Position numbers and translations under genes: made by a program. DNA of 64,000 nt. Origin: Pseudomonas laurentiana (GTDB taxonomy: Bacteria; Pseudomonadota; Gammaproteobacteria; Pseudomonadales; Pseudomonadaceae). The stretch spans positions 62,001-126,000 of the forward strand of contig NZ_BMQU01000006.1 of the NCBI RefSeq assembly GCF_014648275.1, read 5' to 3'. The stretch's first letter is position 1. Every line of letters begins with the position of its first letter. Positions 18,805 through 28,578 of this stretch are shown here, in pieces. Under the pieces are notes generated by a model, which was not told where the DNA came from, did not search any database, and saw only the letters and a program-made list of their open reading frames with translations.

Positions 18805-19517
18805 GCCCACGTATCCTGCTGCTCGGCGGCGTCACCGAAGCCCTGGCCATTGCACGTCAACTGGGCCCCGAACATGTCTACAGCCTGGCAGGCGTTGGGC
18901 GGGTGCCACAGGACCTGCCCTGTCAGGTACGGGTTGGCGGGTACGGCGGCGCGCCAGGGCTCGCCGCTTACCTGCGGGCAGAGGGCATCAGCCTGCTGAT
19001 AGACGCCACCCATCCGTATGCCGCACACATCAGCCGTAACGCCGTCCTGGCTGCCAAACAGGTCGGCATCCCGTGCTGGGCACTGCGTCGCAAGGCCTGG
19101 GAAGCACAGCCCGGGGATGACTGGCGTGAAGTTGCAGACTGGGACGAACTGATGCAGGCGCTGGCCCCCTTCAAGCGCCCGCTGTTCACCCTGGGCCGCG
19201 AACCATTGCAACACCTGGACGAGATCCCGCTCCAGCAGTTCTGGACCTTGCGCGCGCTGGAGACCTGCCCCGGCAACGAGCGCTGCGAAATCATCGGTGC
19301 GCGTGGGCCGTTCCGCCTTGACGACGAGCGCGCCCTGTTCGCACGTCGGCAAATCGATGTGTTGATCAGCAAGAACAGTGGCAGCAGCGCCACCGAGCCC
19401 AAACTGGACGTGGCGCGCGAGCGCGGGGTGCCGGTGTTGATTCTCAAGCGCCCGACACTGCCCGAGGCAGACCGGACCTTCTGGTCAACACAAGCGTTGC
19501 TGGAGGCGCTGCGCTAA
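18801..19517 (+). CDS. cobK: Precorrin-6A reductase (CobK/CbiJ)
   Basis: CobK reduces precorrin-6A (or its cobalt form) with NADPH during corrin synthesis. The 238-residue protein starts [18 protein letters not shown], the N-terminal nucleotide-binding loop, and has [17 protein letters not shown] with the conserved ATHPYA motif, and near its end the [22 protein letters not shown] segment that contains the conserved SGG/SGS-type loop. It overlaps the cbiD stop in an ATGA, which fixes the start at 18801. It is the last gene of the rightward cobalamin operon. Confidence 0.94.
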   Translation: MSPRILLLGGVTEALAIARQLGPEHVYSLAGVGRVPQDLPCQVRVGGYGGAPGLAAYLRAEGISLLIDATHPYAAHISRNAVLAAKQVGIPCWALRRKAWEAQPGDDWREVADWDELMQALAPFKRPLFTLGREPLQHLDEIPLQQFWTLRALETCPGNERCEIIGARGPFRLDDERALFARRQIDVLISKNSGSSATEPKLDVARERGVPVLILKRPTLPEADRTFWSTQALLEALR

Positions 19518-19636
19518 GCGCCAGGATCGATTTGCCGAGCCAAGCCTGCGGCACTTCATCGCACCCGGGCTTTTGTACTTATACTGACACTTCTGGCTAA
19601 ATGGCCACCACTCACGATTCCTGACCGGATCTCTCC

Positions 19637-20023
19637 ATGCCACGACAACGGCTTGCCTACGCCTGGATCGCCTGCATCGCCGTATTGGTGAACATGCTGG
19701 CGATGCCGTTGTCCGCGGCCGCACCCAAAGGGCAAGCCGAACAACTGCTGTGGGGGGCGTTCTGCTCTGCCAGTGGTACGCAGTCGGTGGCGATTTCGCT
19801 GGGCCAGAGCGAGCCCGGGCCGTCAAATGACGATCATTCGGTGATGCAGCATTGCTGGTGCTGCTCCGGATCGGCGCCGGTGCTCGCGCTACCGGCACAA
19901 CCACCACGGTTGCTGTTGCCCGAACAGGCGTTCGGCGTACCGCAACCACTGTTTATCACCCTCCAGCCAACACCGCGGCAATTGTGGCCCGCCCTCAATC
20001 CTCGCGCCCCACCTCTGGTTTGA
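19637..20023 (+). CDS. DUF2946 family protein (copper cluster)
   Basis: A 128-residue protein with an N-terminal signal or anchor helix (LAYAWIACIAVLVNMLAMPLSAAA) and a short His/Cys-rich stretch HCWCCSGS (about residues 72-79), in the style of DUF2946 proteins found beside copper-uptake genes. The C-terminal third is proline-rich. The family has no established biochemical role; the Cys and His residues suggest metal binding in the periplasm. It is 46 bases upstream of the PCu(A)C gene and reads in the same direction, so it is probably the first gene of the copper operon. A second, distinct DUF2946 protein lies at 20557. Confidence 0.75.
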   Translation: MPRQRLAYAWIACIAVLVNMLAMPLSAAAPKGQAEQLLWGAFCSASGTQSVAISLGQSEPGPSNDDHSVMQHCWCCSGSAPVLALPAQPPRLLLPEQAFGVPQPLFITLQPTPRQLWPALNPRAPPLV

Positions 20024-20069
20024 TTCTCTACGCTATCCGTTGCGAAACCGAATCGACTGGAGAACTACC

Positions 20070-20537
20070 ATGCTATTGAAAGCCTTTGCCCTGGCCGCCC
20101 TGCTGCCGGTGACGTTTGCCAACGCCCATGAATACACCAAGGGCGATCTGCATATCGCGCACCCATGGTCGCAAGAACTGCCGCCCAACGCGCCCACTGT
20201 GGCGGCCTATTTCGTTGTTCACAACAAGGGCAGCAGTGCCGACCGCTTGCTCAGTGTCGCATCGCCCATCACCGACAACGCCGAGTTGCACGAACACGTG
20301 ATGAAAGATGGCCTGATGAAGATGCAGCAGGTGCAAAGCGTGGTCGTTCCCGCCGGCAGCGACCTGACCTTCGCCCCTGGCGCCTATCACGTCATGCTGA
20401 TGCAACCCAAGGACCGCAGCCTGCTAAGCGACGGCAAGCGCTTCCCACTCACCCTGCATTTCGAGAAGGCCGGCGATATTACGGTTGAGGTAGCGGTGCA
20501 GAAGCAGCCACCCGAAGGAACTGCCCACAGCCATTGA
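20070..20537 (+). CDS. Periplasmic copper chaperone, PCu(A)C family
   Basis: PCu(A)C proteins hold Cu(I) in the periplasm and pass it to cuproenzymes such as cytochrome oxidase. The 155-residue product has a signal peptide (MLLKAFALAALLPVTFANA) followed by a mature start with His. The copper motif is visible as LHEHVMKDGLMKMQ and, about 30 residues later, GAYHVMLM (the His-x-Met end of H-x10-M-x21-H-x-M). The tail ends His-Ser-His. The ATG at 20070 was chosen for its GGAG site and because it starts directly at the signal peptide; an upstream ATG at 20040 adds ten charged residues. It sits between two DUF2946 genes. Confidence 0.92.
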   Translation: MLLKAFALAALLPVTFANAHEYTKGDLHIAHPWSQELPPNAPTVAAYFVVHNKGSSADRLLSVASPITDNAELHEHVMKDGLMKMQQVQSVVVPAGSDLTFAPGAYHVMLMQPKDRSLLSDGKRFPLTLHFEKAGDITVEVAVQKQPPEGTAHSH

Positions 20538-20556
20538 TTGCTGACGCGTAACCGCG

Positions 20557-20973
20557 ATGAGCACCTTGCGCCAGCGCCAGATCCGGCCCGCGACCTTGCG
20601 CGGCAGCTGGCTGAGCCTGTTCGCCATGTTGATGATCTTCATCGGCCCGCTGATTTCTCAGTCGATGCCGATGGATCATCGCGCCTCCATGCCTACTGGC
20701 ATGGAGATGGGCATGGAGATGGCCTGCCACGATGGTGCTCAAGCGACCGGGGCACACAACGACTCGCCATCACTGCACGTCCTCTGGGAGAAATGCGGCT
20801 ACTGCAGCCTGTTCTTCCACTGCCCGGCCCTGCCCCAGACGCACAACCTGCTGGAGAGCGCCGTCGCACCGGCCAACACCGGCCTGATTGCCCTGCCACG
20901 CCAGGGCCACGCCCGCCAAGCCATCTTCCCAGGCGCCCGAACCCGCGCTCCACCCATCCCGTTTTCAGTCTGA
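20557..20973 (+). CDS. DUF2946 family protein, methionine- and histidine-rich
   Basis: A 138-residue protein with an N-terminal transmembrane or signal helix (LSLFAMLMIFIGPLIS). A Met/His-rich segment follows (MPMDHRASMPTGMEMGMEMACH, split here by reading 45-65), then the DUF2946 core with CGYC and HCP (WEKCGYCSLFFHCPALP). Methionine clusters of this type bind Cu(I) in other copper proteins. It starts 19 bases after the PCu(A)C chaperone and precedes the TonB-dependent copper receptor by 75 bases, so it belongs to the same unit. It is only distantly similar to the first DUF2946 protein at 19637. Confidence 0.78.
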   Translation: MSTLRQRQIRPATLRGSWLSLFAMLMIFIGPLISQSMPMDHRASMPTGMEMGMEMACHDGAQATGAHNDSPSLHVLWEKCGYCSLFFHCPALPQTHNLLESAVAPANTGLIALPRQGHARQAIFPGARTRAPPIPFSV

Positions 20974-21047
20974 ACCCACTCTGTATCGAACTCGGCCCGG
21001 GCTCCTGCCCGAAGGTCGACGTCTGCCTTTGACTGAAAAACGTTGGA

Positions 21048-23129
21048 ATGATTATGTCTGGCTGCACCGCTATGTTTCGTCTGTCCCTGCGCGGCACTAT
21101 CGCCGTGGCTTGTGGCTCCCTGCTCAGCCCGTTCATCCTGGCTGCCGACCAAGGCCATGAGAACCACACTCAAGACCCCGCCGAACTGAGCCCCACGGTC
21201 ATCACCGCCGTGGCGCCCAGCTCACCGCTGACCGTGGTCACCAACCCCAAGGACCCTCGCCAGCCAGTACCCGCCAGCGACGGTGCCGACTACCTGAAGA
21301 CCATCCCCGGCTTCTCCGCCATTCGCGCCGGCGGCACCAACGGCGACCCGGTGCTGCGCGGCATGTTCGGTTCGCGCCTGAACATCCTCACCAACGGCGG
21401 CGTGATGCTGGGCGCCTGCCCGAACCGCATGGACGCGCCGACGTCCTACATCGCACCAGAAACCTACGACCGCCTGACCGTGATCAAAGGCCCGCAGACC
21501 GTGCTCTGGGGGCCAGGCGCATCAGCAGGAACCATCCTCTTCGACCGCGAGCCCGAGCAATTCGGTGAGCTTGGCAGCCGGGTCAACGCCAGCCTGCTGG
21601 CCGGCTCCAACGGCCGCTTCGACAAGGTGCTGGACGCGGCGGCAGGCGGCCAACTGGGTTATGTACGGGTCATCGGCAACCAATCGCATTCCGATGACTA
21701 CGAGGATGGCAATGGCGACACCGTGCCGTCCCGCTGGGACAAGTGGAACGGCGACGTCGCCCTCGGCTGGACGCCAGACGCCGATACCCTGCTGGAGCTG
21801 ACTGCCGGCAAGGGCGACGGCGAAGCGCGGTATGCCGGGCGCGGCATGGACGGCTCGCAGTTCAAGCGCGAAAGCCTGGGCCTGCGCTTCGAGAAATCCA
21901 ACCTTGGTGATGTGCTCGACAAGGTAGAGGCCCAGGTCTACTACAACTACGCCGACCACGTGATGGACAACTACAGCCTGCGCACAACGCCCACCAGCGG
22001 CATGATGGCCGGGCCGATGGTCAGCAACGTCGACCGCCGCACCATGGGTGCGCGGATCAAGGCGACCTGGCGTTGGGCCGATGTGACGCTGATCAGCGGT
22101 ATCGATGCGCAGACCAACGAACACCGCAAACGTGGCGGCATGGGCATCGATGCCCACAAGGACAAACCGTGGACCAAAGATGCCGACTTCCACAACTACG
22201 GCGTGTTTGGTGAACTGACCTGGGAAACCACCCAGCAGGATCGACTGATCAGCGGCGCACGCCTGGACCGCGCCTCGGCCAAGGACTTTCGCAAGACCAC
22301 CTCTGGCATGATGCCGCGGCCGAACCCCACCTACGGCGACACCCGTGCCGACACCCTGCCCAGCGGTTTTGTACGCTATGAGCACGACCTGGCAGCCATC
22401 CCGGCCACCACCTACATCGGCCTCGGGCATGCCCAGCGCTTCCCGGACTACTGGGAATTGTTCTCGCCCAAATCCGGCCCTGATGGCTCGGTGAATGCCT
22501 TCGACGCGATCAAGCCGGAGAAAACCACCCAGCTCGATTTTGGTGTGCAGTACCAGACCGACGTGCTCGAAGCCTGGGCCTCCGGTTACGTTGGCCAGGT
22601 GCGCGATTACATCCTGTTCGACTACACCCGGAACAGCTCCCAGGCACAGAACATCGACGCACGGATCATGGGCGGTGAGCTCGGTGCGGCCTACAAGCTG
22701 ACCTCCAACTGGAAGGCCGATGCCACCCTGGCCTACGCTTGGGGCAAGAACAGCAGCGATGGCGCGGCCCTGCCACAAATGCCACCGCTGGAAAGCCGTA
22801 TGGGCCTGACCTACAGTCGCGATGACTGGAGCGCCGGCGCGCTGTGGCGCGTGGTAGCCGCGCAGAACCGCATTGATGAGAACAAGGGCAACGTGGTCGG
22901 CAAGGACTATGAAAAAAGTGCGGGCTTCGGCGTGTTCTCGCTCAACGGTGCCTACCGCGTGAACAAGAACCTCAAGCTCAGCACGGGCGTCGACAACCTG
23001 TTCGACAAAGCCTACGCCGAACACCTGAACCTGGCGGGTAACGCCGGCTTCGGTTACCCGGCCAACGACCCACAAGCGATCAACGAGCCAGGGCGTACGT
23101 TCTGGACCAAAGTTGACCTGAGTTTCTGA
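21048..23129 (+). CDS. oprC: TonB-dependent copper receptor, OprC type
   Basis: An outer-membrane receptor of about 693 residues for copper uptake. After a signal peptide (about 1-32) and a short His-containing lead (DQGHENHTQ), the plug domain shows SDGADYLKTIPGFSAIRAGGTNGDPVLRG in two blocks and GVMLGACPNRMD, which contains the Cys-x3-Met copper site known from P. aeruginosa OprC. Further Met- and His-rich loops occur in the barrel (GMMAGPMVS, SGMMPRP). The protein ends in phenylalanine (KVDLSF), as outer-membrane barrels do. Three in-frame ATGs are possible starts (21048, 21054, 21072). It is followed after 49 bases by a PepSY membrane protein. Confidence 0.93.
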   Translation: MIMSGCTAMFRLSLRGTIAVACGSLLSPFILAADQGHENHTQDPAELSPTVITAVAPSSPLTVVTNPKDPRQPVPASDGADYLKTIPGFSAIRAGGTNGDPVLRGMFGSRLNILTNGGVMLGACPNRMDAPTSYIAPETYDRLTVIKGPQTVLWGPGASAGTILFDREPEQFGELGSRVNASLLAGSNGRFDKVLDAAAGGQLGYVRVIGNQSHSDDYEDGNGDTVPSRWDKWNGDVALGWTPDADTLLELTAGKGDGEARYAGRGMDGSQFKRESLGLRFEKSNLGDVLDKVEAQVYYNYADHVMDNYSLRTTPTSGMMAGPMVSNVDRRTMGARIKATWRWADVTLISGIDAQTNEHRKRGGMGIDAHKDKPWTKDADFHNYGVFGELTWETTQQDRLISGARLDRASAKDFRKTTSGMMPRPNPTYGDTRADTLPSGFVRYEHDLAAIPATTYIGLGHAQRFPDYWELFSPKSGPDGSVNAFDAIKPEKTTQLDFGVQYQTDVLEAWASGYVGQVRDYILFDYTRNSSQAQNIDARIMGGELGAAYKLTSNWKADATLAYAWGKNSSDGAALPQMPPLESRMGLTYSRDDWSAGALWRVVAAQNRIDENKGNVVGKDYEKSAGFGVFSLNGAYRVNKNLKLSTGVDNLFDKAYAEHLNLAGNAGFGYPANDPQAINEPGRTFWTKVDLSF

Positions 23130-23178
23130 TGCATCGGGGCGCGGCTGAAAAGCCGCGCCCACACCGCTGGAGCGTGCA

Positions 23179-24543
23179 ATGAAAAAAACACAACCTTCTT
23201 TCTACAACCTGGCCTGGCGTTGGCACTTCTACGCCGGGTTGTTCGTGGCCCCGATCATGATCCTGCTGGCCATCACCGGGATCATCTACCTGTTCAAGCC
23301 GCAGCTTGATCCGCTGATGTACCGCAACCTGATGGTGGTCGAAGCTGGCCATCACCGGCAAACCGCAGATGCCCTGCAACAGCAGGTGCAACAGGCTTAC
23401 CCACAGGGGCATATCGGCCAGTACCTGCCAGCCCCAGCGACCGATCGCAGTGCGCAGTTCGTGGTCCATGAGGGCGGGCGAGAACTGAATGTATTCATCG
23501 ACCCCTACACCGGCACGGTACTCGGCGCACAGGATGCCAAGCGCAACCTGCAAGCGGTGGCCCGAGCGCTGCACGGCGAGTTGATGATCGGTACGGTCGG
23601 TGACCGCGTGGTGGAATTGGCCGCAGGCTGGGGCGTCGTCCTGGTGGTTTCCGGGCTGTACCTGTGGTGGCCCCGTGGCAAGTCCTCGGGGGGCGTGCTT
23701 TGGCCACGCCTGGGTGCACGCGGACGCCTGTTCTGGCGCGACCTGCACGCCGTCAGTGGCTTCTGGGGCTCAGCCTTGCTGTTGCTGATGTTACTCAGCG
23801 GCATGACCTGGACGGGTTTCTGGGGCAAGCAATACGCCGACCTGTGGAACCGCTTCCCAGCAGCCATGTGGAACAACGTACCGCAGTCAGACCAGCAGGC
23901 CCGCACCCTCAACAACGCTAACCGGCAGACCGTGCCTTGGGCCATGGAAAACACCCCAATGCCAGCATCTGGCGCTCATGCTGAACATGCCGGTCACACG
24001 GCAGCCAACTCGGCACCTGCCCAGCCACAGGTGAGTCTGCAACACGTTGAAGAGATCGCCAGGGCGCGTCAGGTTGAACCGGGCTACAGCATCACCCTGC
24101 CAAGCACGGCCGAAGGTGTTTTCACCATCGCGGTGTTCGCCGACGACCCACGTAACGACGCCACCCTGCATATCGACCAGTACACCGGCAAGGTGCTGGT
24201 GGACGTGCGCTGGCAGGATTACAACGGCGTTGCCCGGGCCACTGAGCTGGGGGTGATGTTGCACGAGGGCAAATTCTTTGGCCTGCTCAACCAGCTCATC
24301 GTGCTGCTGATCTGCCTGATGATCCTGCTGGGCTCGGTCAGCGGGCTGGTGATCTGGTGGAAACGCCGGCCTCAGGGTGGGTTGGGCGTCCCCCCCCTGC
24401 GGCATGACCTGCCACGCTGGAAATCAGCCACCGTGATCATGCTTGTCCTGGGCATTGTCTTCCCGCTGGTGGGTGCCTCGATGCTGGTGGTGTGGTTGCT
24501 GGACCGGGGGCTGGGCCGTCGTGTGCTGATACCGGCCACCTGA
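23179..24543 (+). CDS. PepSY-associated transmembrane protein, probable metal-linked reductase
   Basis: A 454-residue inner-membrane protein of the PepSY_TM family. It begins with FYNLAWRWHFYAGLFVAPIMILLAITGIIYLF, read in two parts as the first helix, and has further helices at about residues 150-170, 195-215, 370-395 and 415-445. Two PepSY-like periplasmic regions include VFIDPYTGTVLG and HIDQYTGKVLVD. A His-rich linker (SGAHAEHAGHTA, about 267-278) may bind copper. Members near siderophore or metal receptors are thought to reduce or pass on imported metal; the location directly after the copper receptor makes copper the likely substrate, but this is inference. Confidence 0.85.
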   Translation: MKKTQPSFYNLAWRWHFYAGLFVAPIMILLAITGIIYLFKPQLDPLMYRNLMVVEAGHHRQTADALQQQVQQAYPQGHIGQYLPAPATDRSAQFVVHEGGRELNVFIDPYTGTVLGAQDAKRNLQAVARALHGELMIGTVGDRVVELAAGWGVVLVVSGLYLWWPRGKSSGGVLWPRLGARGRLFWRDLHAVSGFWGSALLLLMLLSGMTWTGFWGKQYADLWNRFPAAMWNNVPQSDQQARTLNNANRQTVPWAMENTPMPASGAHAEHAGHTAANSAPAQPQVSLQHVEEIARARQVEPGYSITLPSTAEGVFTIAVFADDPRNDATLHIDQYTGKVLVDVRWQDYNGVARATELGVMLHEGKFFGLLNQLIVLLICLMILLGSVSGLVIWWKRRPQGGLGVPPLRHDLPRWKSATVIMLVLGIVFPLVGASMLVVWLLDRGLGRRVLIPAT

Positions 24544-24593
24544 CCTCTCAGGCCTGCCTCGCACGCTGGGCGCTGCAGGCCCAACAAAACACG

Positions 24594-24619
24594 CCGCGAT
24601 AATGGGCAAATTATCGCGG
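24594..24619. promoter_or_regulatory. 10-bp inverted repeat between the PepSY gene and the acetyltransferase
   Basis: CCGCGATAAT and ATTATCGCGG are perfect inverted repeats with a GGGCAA spacer, 51 bases after the PepSY stop and about 100 before the next gene. There is no T-run, so it may be an operator or weak terminator. Confidence 0.4.
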
Positions 24620-24720
24620 TTGAGTGGCAAAAGACTTTGGCAAAAACATGCAAGCCGAGGGTGTACGCGGGCTGGTAACCCTTTAACCTGAATACCTGCC
24701 TTACGCCTTGAGAACCTGCC

Positions 24721-25242
24721 ATGACCTACCTGATCCGCGATGCCGTTCATGCCGACCTGCCGGGCATCCGTGACATCTACAACGACGCCGTGCTGAACAC
24801 CACCGCGATCTGGAACGAACAACCGGTCGACCTGGATAATCGCCGGGCCTGGTATGAGGCACGCCAAACACAACAGTACCCGATCCTGGTGGCCGTCGAC
24901 GCAGCCGGTGAGGTGCTAGGCTACTCATCATTCGGTGACTGGCGTCCTTTCGAGGGCTTTCGCCACACGGTCGAGCATTCGGTCTACATCCGCGCCGATC
25001 AACGTGGCAAAGGCCTTGGCCCGGCATTGATGCAGGCCTTGATCGAACGCGCACGGACTCGCGGCAAACACGTGATGGTGGCGGCTATCGAAAGCGGCAA
25101 CCAGGCGTCGATTCACCTGCATGAACGCCTGGGTTTCACCCTGAACGGGCACATGCCTCAAGTGGGGGTGAAATTTGGCCGCTGGCTGGACCTGACCTTC
25201 ATGCAACTGATCCTCAACCCGGGTGCACAGCCCATGGAGTGA
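24721..25242 (+). CDS. GNAT N-acetyltransferase, phosphinothricin/methionine-sulfone type
   Basis: A 173-residue cytoplasmic acetyl-CoA-dependent acetyltransferase. It shows the PAT-subfamily layout: an N-terminal IRDAVHADLPGIRDIYNDAV, a HSVYIRADQRGKGLGPALM acetyl-CoA loop (Q-R-G-K-G-L-G at about 99-105), IESGNQASIHLHERLGF, and a C-terminal GRWLDLTFMQ. It closely resembles the P. aeruginosa enzyme that acetylates methionine sulfone and methionine sulfoximine, and relatives that acetylate phosphinothricin. The exact substrate cannot be read from sequence. A second, unrelated GNAT gene starts six bases after its stop. Confidence 0.87.
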   Translation: MTYLIRDAVHADLPGIRDIYNDAVLNTTAIWNEQPVDLDNRRAWYEARQTQQYPILVAVDAAGEVLGYSSFGDWRPFEGFRHTVEHSVYIRADQRGKGLGPALMQALIERARTRGKHVMVAAIESGNQASIHLHERLGFTLNGHMPQVGVKFGRWLDLTFMQLILNPGAQPME

Positions 25243-25770
<528 letters not shown>

Positions 25771-25820
25771 CCGGTAGCGTGGCTCGGGGAAGGCCGGCGC
25801 CGGCAGCAAGACAACCTGGG

Positions 25821-26123
25821 TCAGACCTTTAAAAAACGTCCCAGGCGCTGCCTTAGCATGCTGTTCTCGCTACGCAGTTGCTGCACTTCCTCCAGCAGCT
25901 CGAGCGCCAGCGCGACGCCTTCCCACTCCAGTTGCAGGTCGCGCTGCAGTTTCGCTGCGCGCCTGGCCAGGACCGAGGCCTGCTCATCGAACAACCACTC
26001 TTCCGGCGTTCGCCCTGAAGGTTCAACAATGCCGTGTTCGACAATTTCGATCACATAGGCCGCCGGTAGATCGGCTTCCTGACAAAAGGTCTGCATATCC
26101 AGTTGAACGATCAGGGTGCTCAT
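25821..26123 (-). CDS. cbpM: Chaperone modulator CbpM
   Basis: CbpM binds the J-domain of CbpA and blocks its co-chaperone and DNA-binding activity. The 100-residue product is the expected size, with a MerR-like N-terminal part (TFCQEADLPAAYVIEIVEHGIVEP, in two stretches), followed by long helices (RRAAKLQRDLQLEWEGVALAL and LLEEVQQLRSENSMLRQRL) that suit a coiled coil. It lies two bases after the cbpA stop, the usual cbpA-cbpM order. The identification rests on length, layout and linkage together. Confidence 0.9.
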   Translation of the reverse strand: MSTLIVQLDMQTFCQEADLPAAYVIEIVEHGIVEPSGRTPEEWLFDEQASVLARRAAKLQRDLQLEWEGVALALELLEEVQQLRSENSMLRQRLGRFLKV

Positions 26124-26125
26124 AC

Positions 26126-27091
26126 TCAGCTACTCCATTGTGCTCTCGGATTGAACCCGGCCTTCTCCGACAGTTTGGTCCACAGCTCGCGGGTAGCGGC
26201 ATCGGACTGGCTCGGCATCACGACCTTCAACTGCGCATAGAGGTCGCCACGCTCGCCCTGCTTGTTGGCCAGGCCCATGCCCTTGACCCGCAGGCGCTGG
26301 CCGCTCTGGCTATCCGGACGAATGGTCAGGTTGATCTTGCCGGTCAGGGTCGGTACCGCCACCTTGGTGCCCAGTGCCGCCTCCCACGGTGCCAGCGGCA
26401 CCGTGATGATCAGGTCATGACCTTCGACATCGAACAGCGGGTGGGGTGCCATGCGAATGGTCAGGTACAGGTCGCCATTGGCACCACCGCCAATCCCCGG
26501 CGCACCCTGGCCCTTGAGGCGAATACGCTCACCGTCAGTGACACCGGCAGGAATCTTCACGTTCAGCGTCTTGGTGGTATCCCCGGTGCGCTGGCCATGG
26601 CCGTTGTATTGCGGCACCTTGAAGCTGATCTGCTTCGACTCGCTGGACAGCGACTCTTCAAGGAAAATCGCCAGTTCCATTTCCACGTCTTGCCCTCGCC
26701 GCCCGGCACTGCGTTGCTGCTGGCCACGGCCAAATGGGCTGCCGTTGCCACGCCCGCCGGCACCAAAAATAGAACTGAAGAACTCGGAAAAATCGCCACC
26801 CGCAAAACCACCACCGGCACCGGCACCACCACGGCTTTCCCAACCCGGAGGCCCCTGGAACGGCCGGCCATGCTGACCGTACTTGCGCAACTCATCGTAC
26901 TCGGCGCGCTTTTCCGGGCTGCTCAGCGCCTCGTAGGCCTCGTTGGCCTCCTTGAATTTTTCCTCGGCGTCACGCTCCTTGCTGACGTCAGGGTGATATT
27001 TGCGCGCGAGCTTGCGGTAGGCAGTCTTGATCGCCTTGTCATCCGCCGTCGGCTCTACGCCCAAAATCTTGTAGTAGTCTTTGAAGTCCAT
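26126..27091 (-). CDS. cbpA: Curved-DNA-binding J-domain protein CbpA
   Basis: CbpA is a DnaJ paralog that works as an Hsp70 co-chaperone and binds curved DNA in stationary phase. The 321-residue protein has an N-terminal J-domain ([14 protein letters not shown], with the essential HPD in YHPDVSKE at about residues 33-35), a Gly/Phe-rich region (about 75-130, including [12 protein letters not shown]) and the two-part DnaJ C-terminal substrate-binding domain ([37 protein letters not shown]). It has no zinc finger, as expected for CbpA. cbpM follows two bases on. It is divergent from a YegD-like Hsp70 gene across a 167-base gap. Confidence 0.94.
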   Translation of the reverse strand: MDFKDYYKILGVEPTADDKAIKTAYRKLARKYHPDVSKERDAEEKFKEANEAYEALSSPEKRAEYDELRKYGQHGRPFQGPPGWESRGGAGAGGGFAGGDFSEFFSSIFGAGGRGNGSPFGRGQQQRSAGRRGQDVEMELAIFLEESLSSESKQISFKVPQYNGHGQRTGDTTKTLNVKIPAGVTDGERIRLKGQGAPGIGGGANGDLYLTIRMAPHPLFDVEGHDLIITVPLAPWEAALGTKVAVPTLTGKINLTIRPDSQSGQRLRVKGMGLANKQGERGDLYAQLKVVMPSQSDAATRELWTKLSEKAGFNPRAQWSS

Positions 27092-27258
27092 CTAAGGAAT
27101 CACCATCAGTTATCGAATGCATCACTGCTTATAGAGATTGGGGTCAAGCATAGCCTTTCAAGACGCCCTGCGGTTTGCTCCCGGACAGATATTCGGTCTT
27201 GATTCTGCCGGTGGCTGGCATAAACTGCGCGGCCGTTTTTCCCCCGGAACCGCATTCC

Positions 27259-28524
27259 ATGAATCACGCATCCCCGGCCCGTGCCTGCGGCATCGACTTC
27301 GGCACCTCCAACTCCACCGTCGGCTGGCATCGCCCAGATGTGGAATCGCTGATCGCCCTGGAGGACGGCAAGATTACCCTGCCGTCGGTCGTTTTCTTCA
27401 ACATTGAAGAACGCCGCCCGGCCTATGGTCGGCTGGCCCTGCACGAGTACCTGGAAGGCTATGAAGGCCGCCTGATGCGCTCGCTGAAGAGCCTGCTGGG
27501 CTCCAAGCTGATCAAGCACGATACCAGCGTGCTCGGCACCGCCCTGCCGTTCAAGGACCTGCTGGGGATGTTCATTGGCGAGCTGAAAAAGCGTGCAGAA
27601 GCCAACGCCGGCCGTGCCTTCGACGAAGTGGTACTGGGTCGCCCGGTGCATTTCGTCGACGACGATCCGGTGGCCGACCAGGAAGCCGAAGACACGTTGG
27701 CCGAAGTGGCCCGCAAGATCGGCTTCAAGGAGGTCTCATTCCAGTACGAACCCATCGCGGCAGCGTTCGACTATGAGTCGAGCATCACCGGTGAAGAGTT
27801 GGTACTGATCGTCGACATCGGCGGCGGTACCTCGGACTTCTCCCTGGTGCGCCTGGCGCCAGAGCGGCACATGCTCGATGACCGGCACAGCGACATCCTC
27901 GCCACTGGCGGCGTCCATATCGGCGGTACCGATTTTGACAAGCAACTGAGCCTGCAAGGCGTCATGCCTCTGTTCGGTTACGGTAGCCGCATGAAAAGCC
28001 AGGCGCTGATGCCAACCAGCTATCACCTGAACCTGGCCACTTGGCACACCATCAACTCGGTGTACTCGCAAAAATCCCAACTGGCCCTGGGCAGCATGCG
28101 CTACGACATCGAAGACACCGGTGGCATCGACCGCCTGTTCAAACTGATTGAACAGCGTGCCGGGCACTGGCTGGCCATGGAAGTGGAAGAAACCAAGATT
28201 GAGCTGACCCACGCCGACAACCGCCGCGTTGACCTTGGCCGAATTGAACCCGGCCTGGACGTGAACCTCACTCGTGCCCTGTTCGAGGCCTCTATCGAAA
28301 ACCTGCTGGAGCGCGTGCGTGGCAGTGTCGATGAGCTGCTGGGCAAGGCAGGCGTCAGTGTCGAACAGGTCGATACGGTGTTCTTCACCGGCGGTTCCAG
28401 CGGCATCCCGGCGCTGCGCCAAAGCGTGGCGGCCATGCTGCCCAACGCTCGCCATGTCGAAGGCAACATCTTCGGCAGTATCGGCAGCGGCCTGGCGATC
28501 GAGGCGCGCAAGCGCTACGGCTAA
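27259..28524 (+). CDS. yegD: Hsp70-family chaperone-like ATPase, YegD type
   Basis: A 421-residue protein that has the actin/Hsp70 ATPase fold but lacks the C-terminal substrate-binding domain of DnaK. ATPase signatures are present: phosphate 1 (ACGIDFGTSNSTVG), phosphate 2 (LIVDIGGGTSDFSLVR) and adenosine motif (FFTGGSSGIPALR). The ATG at 27259 was chosen because it is close before the first phosphate loop; an upstream in-frame start at 27175 would add 28 atypical residues. It is transcribed away from cbpA-cbpM, an arrangement that hints at partnership with the J-protein, though this is inferred. A lipoprotein gene follows after 54 bases. Confidence 0.9.
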   Translation: MNHASPARACGIDFGTSNSTVGWHRPDVESLIALEDGKITLPSVVFFNIEERRPAYGRLALHEYLEGYEGRLMRSLKSLLGSKLIKHDTSVLGTALPFKDLLGMFIGELKKRAEANAGRAFDEVVLGRPVHFVDDDPVADQEAEDTLAEVARKIGFKEVSFQYEPIAAAFDYESSITGEELVLIVDIGGGTSDFSLVRLAPERHMLDDRHSDILATGGVHIGGTDFDKQLSLQGVMPLFGYGSRMKSQALMPTSYHLNLATWHTINSVYSQKSQLALGSMRYDIEDTGGIDRLFKLIEQRAGHWLAMEVEETKIELTHADNRRVDLGRIEPGLDVNLTRALFEASIENLLERVRGSVDELLGKAGVSVEQVDTVFFTGGSSGIPALRQSVAAMLPNARHVEGNIFGSIGSGLAIEARKRYG

Positions 28525-28578
28525 GAGGCGCTACACGTACATCAATACCCAAGGACGGGATCTTCACAAGGAACGGAA

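Noticed and set aside
21522-23162. Open frame of about 550 codons opposite the OprC-like gene
   Set aside because: It is the antisense shadow of the receptor, and its composition (Val/Gly/His-rich) has no recognisable domain.
26138-27202. Plus-strand frame opposite cbpA
   Set aside because: cbpA has an intact J-domain with HPD and a linked cbpM. The plus-strand frame lacks any motif.
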